NCBI GenBank assembly: GCA_002887195.1
Contig: PJAB01001743.1
Span: forward strand, 1 to 12,501
From: Chrysochromulina parva
Lineage: Eukaryota; Haptophyta; Prymnesiales; Chrysochromulinaceae
Direction: 5' to 3'
DNA length: 12,501 bases
Below, in pieces: positions 1 to 7,400 of the stretch; the first letter of the stretch is position 1, and the number at the start of each line of letters is the position of its first letter. Position numbers and translations under genes: made by a program. The notes under the pieces are model-generated. The model was not told the origin of the DNA. It worked only from the letters and a program-made list of their open reading frames with translations, and did not search any database.

Positions 1-1002
1 GCCGCGGAGCCGATTGAGACCTTTACTTCGGCCGTGCTGAACAACATCTCGACCTCGGTCGCGACCGCTGCGGGCGTGGACCCGGGCAATGTCATCGTGA
101 CAGCCAGCGCCGCGTCCACAAGGATCGACATCATCATCACCACGCCGTCTGCGGCCGCGAGCACCAACATCGAAGAAAACATGGCGGCGACCATGTTTTC
201 GGACGCGTCCGCGGCGAGCTCTGTACTTGGGCTCACGGTGACGTCCGCGCCAACCATCACCTCTCAGACCGTCCTTACGATCACCCCCCCCGCTATGAGT
301 GCCGGGCTCCCCGTGCCCGATGCCGGCAGCGGCACCATGCTTACAGTGCAGATCGCCGTCGGAGCCGTTTCGCTTCTGGGCGGCATCGCAGCCATACTGC
401 TGGTAATCCGTTGCCGGCGTAGCCGTGCCAAGTCTGTCGGCCCCACCGGCAACACCCACCGTGCCTTTGGCAGATCGCGAGCACAGGTGGGCTCCGGCGC
501 GAGTACGAGCTCGAGAACTGCCGACGAGAGAGGGGTGGCCACCCACGGCATCGCGCTGGAAGAGGATTTCGACATTGTGAAGGCCGCCCGACCGGTCAGA
601 CAAACGGATGCTGCCGTCCGACACGCCAGGGATCGGGAAGACGAGGCTACCATCGACTTGAAGAAGGACAAAGATCTCGAAGCCGAGGCTACCATCGACT
701 ATGTAAAGAAGAACAAACCTGTCGCGCCCGCCTTCGCCTCCATCGCCTCCGCCCTCGACTCCTCCTCGTCCGCCGCCTCCATCGCCCCCCCCGCCCTTCC
801 CCCCGCATCCGTCGCCGGCGGCAGTGAAGGTGGCGAGGGCGATTGCCTAGGTGGTGGCGACGAAGGTGGCGGCGGCGGCGGCGAATGTGGCGGCGGCGAG
901 GGCGGACGTGGTTGCGGCAACGGTGGCGGCGGTGAGGGCGAAGGTGGCGGCGGTGATTCGATCTCGTGGCCACGTCAGCCCGCGCAGAGTTATGAAACAT
1001 GA
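1..1002 (+). CDS. Single-pass membrane protein, 3' part of gene (5' end outside window)
   Basis: The frame is open from base 1 (AAEPIETFTSAVLNN...) to TGA at 1000-1002, giving 333 visible residues. The codon at 34 is GTG inside an open frame, so it is not a start. Residues about 1-95 are rich in Ala, Ser, Thr and Val and alternate short hydrophobic strands (NVIVTASA, RIDIIITTP, LGLTVTSAP). This resembles the SEA-like/adhesin stalk domains common in protist surface proteins, but that is a pattern impression and not a family assignment. Residues about 114-136 form a hydrophobic membrane helix followed by the basic stop-transfer run RCRRSRAK, so the N-terminal part is probably outside the cell or in a lumen. 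The cytosolic tail has a 14-residue tandem repeat (EDEATIDLKKDKDL, then EAEATIDYVKKNKP). It ends in an Ala/Ser/Pro stretch and a Gly-rich stretch made by a GGC/GGT-type microsatellite at about 815-955. The last 16 codons lie in a dispersed repeat also found at 11955-12066, so the true C-terminus is uncertain. Function is unknown. Confidence 0.6.
   Translation, partial: AAEPIETFTSAVLNNISTSVATAAGVDPGNVIVTASAASTRIDIIITTPSAAASTNIEENMAATMFSDASAASSVLGLTVTSAPTITSQTVLTITPPAMSAGLPVPDAGSGTMLTVQIAVGAVSLLGGIAAILLVIRCRRSRAKSVGPTGNTHRAFGRSRAQVGSGASTSSRTADERGVATHGIALEEDFDIVKAARPVRQTDAAVRHARDREDEATIDLKKDKDLEAEATIDYVKKNKPVAPAFASIASALDSSSSAASIAPPALPPASVAGGSEGGEGDCLGGGDEGGGGGGECGGGEGGRGCGNGGGGEGEGGGGDSISWPRQPAQSYET
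815..955 (+). repeat. GGN trinucleotide-rich low-complexity tract
   Basis: A run dominated by ggtggcggc/gaaggtggc triplets encodes poly-Gly/Glu in the frame of the gene above. Shifting the frame gives equally open Ala/Val-rich products, so an open frame here is weak evidence for coding. Confidence 0.7.
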
Positions 1003-1049
1003 CGTGAGACTGAGAGCGTGCGGGCGGACACGCAGATGGCATGTGGGGG
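955..1049 (+). repeat. Dispersed repeat, copy 1 (inverted relative to copy at 11955-12066)
   Basis: It starts with GATTCGATCTCGTGGCC, contains GAAACATGACGTG, then CTGAGAGCG and GGGCGGACAC, and ends near GATGGCAT. The same blocks occur in the same order on the minus strand from 12066 downward. By eye the two are roughly three-quarters identical, with small gaps. It overlaps the 3' end of the membrane-protein reading frame. Confidence 0.75.
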
Positions 1050-1450
1050 CGGCAGCGGGGACACGACTGACCACCCATTGGAGTGCAGGACGTGACTCCT
1101 GACTCGTGAGAAAAGATGTCTTGACAAGCATTATGTGTCAGATCGCTCATGTGTGTCGACGGTGTCGGAGCTCGGACCGGAGTGTGTGGAGAAGTGGCGT
1201 CGATCACGATGATTCGATTGTGTGCAACGTGCAGGCCACATCAAGTACAACAGTGCGTAGTAACACAGAAGTTAAAATAATGCTAGGGGGGCCTGTGCGA
1301 CGGCCCGTCGGACGACTCACCGGACACCGCACAGCTTTATTTGCCCCGAGGCCGTGTCCGACGGCGTGGCCCGGCGTCTCGCGTTAAACGCAGTCGTTAC
1401 GCATGTCGCTCGTGAGGCGTGACGTTTGAGCAATCCTCAGGCTTCTCGCT
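1003..1450. other. Convergent 3' intergenic region
   Basis: This lies between the stop of the + strand membrane protein and the stop of the - strand filamin-repeat gene. I see no convincing coding frame. Its first ~45 bases belong to the dispersed repeat shared with 11955-12066. A minus-strand AATAAA lies at 1341-1336. Confidence 0.6.
1336..1341 (-). terminator. Candidate polyadenylation signal AATAAA for the filamin-repeat gene
   Basis: The plus strand reads TTTATT, so the minus strand reads AATAAA about 110 bases past the TAG stop at 1451-1453. Position and sequence fit a poly(A) signal. Many algae use weak or different signals, so this is only a candidate. Confidence 0.35.
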
Positions 1451-4400
1451 CTACGCAACGTGGCACATGAAATCGGAGCCTTCAATGGGCATGCCAGCGA
1501 GCGTGACGCTCACCACATGCCGCCCTCGAACCTGGGGCACCCACTCGACGCCGCAAGTGCCGTCGCCATTGTCGAAGACGACAACGTCGGGTGCCTTGGT
1601 GGCCGAGAGTGGCGGACGCACGCGCACACTGTACCCTTGCGCGCCACGCGGCACACGGTTGCCAAACGCGTCCTTGGAGATGATCTTGAAGGACGCACTC
1701 TGGCGGACAAAGGCGGCGCGCAGCCCGACACCCTCGGCGACGCAGCGCGCGGCGTGGACGCCCGCAGCGGCCGCGCTCACGCGCAGAGGCGAACCGCGCG
1801 CGTGGGCTCCGCGCAGCGTCACCGAGAGCGTGTACTCGCCTGCGAGCAATCAGTGGCCATCAGTGGCACTCAGTGGCAATCAGTGGCAATCAGTGGCAAT
1901 CAGTGGCAATCAGTGGCAATCAAGCACTGAGAGCGTGTACTCGCCTGCGAGCGCGAGCGTGAATGAGCCGCGGTACGTGCCCTCTCCGCGGTCGAGCATG
2001 CGCACGTCGAGGGGCGGTCCGTCGGTTGGGTACGGCCCCTGTAACGTCGCCTGCCACGTGTCACCCCCAAAGAGCTGGTGATTACCCTTGCCATCTCGGG
2101 CGACGAGCTCAAAGGCCGTGAGCTCGCCCGCGACGGCGCGTCCGAGCTCGCGCCCTCGCAGGAAGCACGAGGATGCATGCGTTGGCCCGGGGGCCACGAG
2201 TAACGTCCACGGGGACCCTTTGATCGGCTTCCCCGCCTTGAGAGAGGTCACATGCAGAGTGTAGCGGCCCGAGCGCGCCGCGACGTACGAGGCGAGGTAC
2301 GTGCCGTCCCGTCGATCCTCGACACGTCCAAACGTTTCGAGGGGTGCGGGCTCGTCCGGCTCGCCTTCATTCTCAGTGCCACCGGCTCCTCCCTTGGTGC
2401 CTTTGCCAAACTTGACGCCCTTGCCGCCTTTGCCAGAGGGTCGCTGCTGCTGCTGCTGCGCCGGCTGCTCCAGATCAGCGTGACGCTCGAGGCGCACCGA
2501 GAACTGCTCGTGGAGGGTCGAGATCGCGTGCAATCAGAGGCCATCAGAAGGGGCAATCAAGAGGCCATTCGCGACACTCACCTGCTCGCCGCCGTACGTC
2601 ATCGGCCGATTATGTGCATCGTGCGAGAGCAGCTCGAACGTGGCGAGCTCACCAGCCGTCGCGAGCTCGAGGGCCGTGCCGCGGGCCTCGCAATGGGCGG
2701 GGTGCGCGACCGGCGCGAGCACCGTGAGCAGATGGGGCGATCCTCCGATCGGCCGACCTGATGAGGGAGGCAATCAGACTGATGAGGGAGGCAATCAGAC
2801 TGATGAGGGAGGCAATCAGATGGGGCGATCCTCCGATCGGCCGACCTGATGAGGGAGGCAATCAGACTGATGAGGGAGGCAATCAGATGGGGCGATCCTC
2901 CGATCGGCCGACCTGATGAGGGAGGCAATCAGACTGATGAGGGAGGCAATCAGACTGATGAGGGAGGCAATCAGATGGGGCGATCCTCCAATCGGTCGAC
3001 CTCGCAGCGCGATCGTCACGCGGTAGTCGCCGCTCAGTGCGGGCGCGAGGAGATGCAGCTCGTAACGGCCATCCTCGAGATCGCGCAGCTCGGTATGGCA
3101 CGCTGCTGGCCCGTGCACGCTCGCCACGAACGGATCGCCCCCACGCTGCAGCGGCACTCCGTACCCGTCGCACGCGGCGATCAGCAGCGTCGCCCGACGC
3201 GCCGTCGCGAGCTCCGACGGCCCTGAGACGAAGCTGTGCACTGCGGACGCGACGCCCTGCGGCGGAGGCTCCCCCCTGTACTGGAGCGGGTATTCGGGGG
3301 GGGGCTCCCCGGGAACTTGCAGCGGGTAGCTGGCCGCGGCCACCTTGCCACGTGGCGTCGCGTCACGCGGCGTGGGCGGGGGCGGCGGCTCGCGTGTACG
3401 CGGCGTGGCGAGGCGCGCAAAGGTCTCGTGTCGCTGCTGCGACTCGAGGCGAGAGAGCCCCTCGAAGGCAGGGTACTCGGGCGTGCGTATCTCCCGCGGC
3501 TCGCCCGCCATGCTCATCGACTGGCGCGGGTTGCAGCAGCGCCCAAAATGCGTCACTTTCGCGGCCGATGAGGAGGTCGTCTCCTGCAGGTACCGAGGCG
3601 TGCTCATGCTGGCGGTCGCATGCAAGCTCCCCTGGCGAGGTGTGACGTGGCCGAGGAGAGCGGCGCCGCCACCGGCCGCGCCGCCTGCCCCAGCTGCCCC
3701 AGCGGCGCCGCTAGAGTTGCTCGACCAAGGCGCGCCGTCTCGAGCACCAACCGTCTCGAGCTCGAACGCCGAGCTCTCGGCGGCGAGCGCCGAGTGCGCC
3801 GCCGGTGAGGGCGCCGGCCGGCCAGAGGGGAGCAGCAGCGGCTGGCTGGCCGAGCGAGGGACGGCGTGGACCAGAGACCGTGGGCCGATTTGACGTGGGT
3901 CGAGCGGTACGGCGAGGGGTCGGCCCCTCGGCGTGGTGGAGCCTGGCGACGCCTTGCCTCCCCCGAGCGCCGCGGCCATCGAGGGCTTGGCCTCGCCCGC
4001 GCGCGGCGGCGAGAGCGAGCGAATGGGCATGGGGGGCGCGGCCGGCAGTTTGCCGCTCGACTGGCGGTTGACCTGCTGACGTGGCGTCGAGGCCTTGAAG
4101 TCGTCTGGTGCGGGACCGCCGTGCACAACCGAGAGCATGTGGGGAGATCCGATGACCTGTGATCCGAGCATGTGGGGATTTCGTGATCCAATCACCATGT
4201 GGGGAGATCCAATCACCGAGAGCATGTGGGGAGATCCAATCACCATGTGGGGAGATCCAATCACCGAGAGCATGTGGGGAGATCCAATCACCGAGAGCAT
4301 GTGGGGAGATCCAATCACCTGCTGACCATCCAAGCTGACCACCATGCGGTACTCCCCAGAGCACGACGCGACGAGCGAGATCGTGTAGGTGCCGTCGGTG

Positions 4401-7400
4401 CAGTCCGTCACGACCACCTGTACGGCGCCAGGCCCGTTGGTGCGCGCGGCGACGGTGGCACCTCCCGAGGCGAGATCATTCGACCAGCGGTCGCGAGCTT
4501 GCACCTGTGGGGAGAGGCGAGGGCGCCGTGGTGAGCACTTGCATGCCGAGGGGCCATGCGGTCGCGAGCTTGCACCTGGAAGACGGCCGGCACGTGGTTG
4601 AGCAGCGGCATCGGCGCGGGGAGCAGCACGGAGCGAGCACCACTGGCCAAGCCGGCGGTGACGTGCAGCTCGAGGGGGGACCCCCGCAGCGGCTGCCCAC
4701 CGATGCTCACGCTCAGGGCAAAGACGCCCTTGATCGTCAGCTGATGCTCGATGACGTGCGAGCGGCGCGCGGGCCACGCCGCGCCCTGGGCCCACGCGTC
4801 GTCCACGTCGCTCACTTCCGTCTCAGCCCACTCCTGCTGGGCAAGCCGATGACCCTGACCGTCGACATGGGACTCGGACGTGGCGCTCGGTACGGCGCCC
4901 GGTACGGCGCTCGGTACGGCGCTCCGCACTCCGTACGCACCGCCGCCGCCGCTGCTGCTGTGGTTCCGGCCAGGCGAGCTGACACACGCGCCAGTGCTGC
5001 GCGGGTCGCCCGGGGAGGCGGTACTCACCGCGCAGCACGTGACTGCCGCCGACGCCTGCCGCGGCGAGGCGCCCGAGCACGAGGCACCGTCGCGAGGTGA
5101 GGTCGTCTGCTTTGACGAAACTCGGGGCGAGGTCGTCTGCTTTGACGAAGCTCGGGGCGAGTCGCGAGATGCGGCGCCCGCCACGACGCCGCCGAAACTG
5201 GCGCGGCCAGTGCGAGGTGGCGAGGAGCCAGCGTCGTGGCGGGCGTCGTGGCGGGCGTCGTGGCGGGCGTCGTGGCGGGCGCCGTGGGGGCGCCGCCGCG
5301 CGTCCGCGCGCTCGCTCATCGGCAGTGCGCGCGCCGAGAGCGCCACCACCTCTCCGCTGCCATCGGGTCCGGACAGGTAGATCTCCACGCGGCTCGTGTC
5401 GCTCGCGTCGTTGCCGTACGTATCGAGCAGTAGCAGCGGCAGCGCGATGTGCGCGCCCGCGGGCAGAGCCCGCCCATGCAGGGCGGCGTACTGCTGGATC
5501 GCCGACGTGACCGGCGTGGGCGGCGCCGGCGCCACCGTGAGCACTTTCGGCGCGATGAGCAGCTCCTCCGGTACCCCTTCGTGCTCGCACCTACATGCAA
5601 TCAGTGGCAATCAGTGGCAATCAGTGGCAATCAGCAGCAATCAGTGGCAATCAGCAGCCATCAGAGCGCCTCGGCCGGTCGGGCTCGCACCAGAGCACTG
5701 ATGAGAGAGGCAATCAGAGCCTGATGAGAGAGGCAATCAGAGCGCCTCGGCCGGTCGGGCTCGCACCAGAGCACTGATGAGAGAGGCAATCAGAGCCTGA
5801 TGAGAGAAGCCATCAGAGCGCCTCGGCCGGTCGGGCTCGCACCAGAGCACTGATGAGAGAGGCAATCAGAGCCTGATGAGAGAAGCCATCAGAGCGCCTC
5901 GGCCGGTCGGGCTCGCACCAGAGCACGACGTCGAAGTCGCCCGCACGGGTCGTGACGTATCGGAGCTCAAAGAGGCCGTCGTCGGCCCAAGCCGCTTCGC
6001 AGGACTCGAGGCCGCGCGCGCCGCCCGGCCGGCCGCTGCCGTCGCCCACCTTGCCCGCGATCCCTACGGTGACGAGGGCGTCGCCCGCGACGGCGCTGCT
6101 GCCTTGCTCGCCGCTCGAATGGAGCTCCCTCTGCATGCAAGTGCTCACCACGGCGCGCTCGCCGCTCGATTGGAGCTCGAGCCAGAAGCGAGTGCGAGGG
6201 TCCGAGTCGACCGGATTGCCAAACTCGTCTTTGCAGCGCACCTGCAGGTAATCAGTGGCAATCCGAAGCAATCAGCAGCAATCAGGGGCAATCAATGGCA
6301 ATCGGATTGCCAAACTCGTCTTTGCAGCGCACCTGCAGGGTGGCGGGCTCGCCCGCGACGGCGCGGCGCAGCCCCTCGCCGTGCATCGAGCACGCGCGCT
6401 TATCCGGCTTCGACGAGAGGATCCGCACGAGCGCCGGCGACTTGCCGACGTGAGCACCGCGCACGCGCACCGAGAGCCGGTACGAGCCGGCACGCTGCCC
6501 CTTCCACGAAACTTCGTACGAGCCATCGTGTCGGTCGATGACGCGCACCTTGGCGTCGCTCGCGGCAGCGCCGCCCACGCCCACGAGCGCCGAGTCGAAC
6601 CCGGCGTCGCTCGCCGCGCCGTCGGCCGGCACGATCTCCGCCGTGAGCCCACATGCCCCGGCGTCGCATGGGTTGTGCAGCCGATCGACCGCGCGGATGA
6701 CCAAGCGATCCTCAACGTCCGCGGTGGAGCGCACGGCCTCGTCCCCGATGGGCAACTCCGTCGTGGGCGCGTGCGCGGGCCCCGAGCGCACATGGAGCAC
6801 AAACGGTGAACCGCCAACGGGCTCGGCCGAGGTGCGCAGCCGCACGTGCAGCTCGTACGTGCCCGAGCGGCTGATCGAGTAGCGTGCGTGGTAGGCGCCC
6901 TCGGGGCCGCCATCGACGGGCGTGAGGCCGCCCAGGGTGAAGCCCGACGCGACCGCCGCGTCCTTGCGCCCGCCGCCGCCCACGATGTCCAGCGCCAGGT
7001 CGAGTGACTCTGCGGGCACGGGCCGACCCGCATAGTCGTTGAACTCGACCTTGAAGACGGCGCTCTCACCGGCGACGGCCTCGTGCAGCCCGAGCCCGCT
7101 ACAGCGGCACTGCTTGGCATCCGCCTGTGGCACGGTCACCTGCGCGCTGAATGGCGAGCCCGCGATGTGCTCGCCGTGGAGTGAGATCACGATCCAGTAG
7201 ACGCCCGAGACGCTCGCCACCCAGCCGACTGAGTATGTGCCGTCCTGGCAGTCGCGTACGGAGGTGGTGACGGCGCCGGGACCGCGAATGGACACCACGA
7301 AGGGCTCGCCACCTTGGCGCTTGCGCCAGCCGTTGGCGTCGAGGGCGTGGATTGTAAAGTGTGCGGCCCGGCGTGCGACTGCACTCGTGAGTCCGTCACC

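Noticed and set aside
851..1207. Ala-rich or Arg/His-rich frames over the GGN tract
   Set aside because: Any frame through a GGN microsatellite is open; none shows a domain.
5661..5926. CRISPR-like regular array (38-bp blocks with 38-bp spacing)
   Set aside because: The 'spacers' are themselves repeats of one unit, no cas genes are present, the context is a eukaryotic intron, and one repeat is the real exon end.
6120..6178. Intron removing the 51-bp duplication in exon 2 (GTGAGC...TGCATGCAG)
   Set aside because: The GT and AG are only 18 bases apart, too short for a spliceosomal intron, and other pairs shift the frame. It is better read as a coding insertion.
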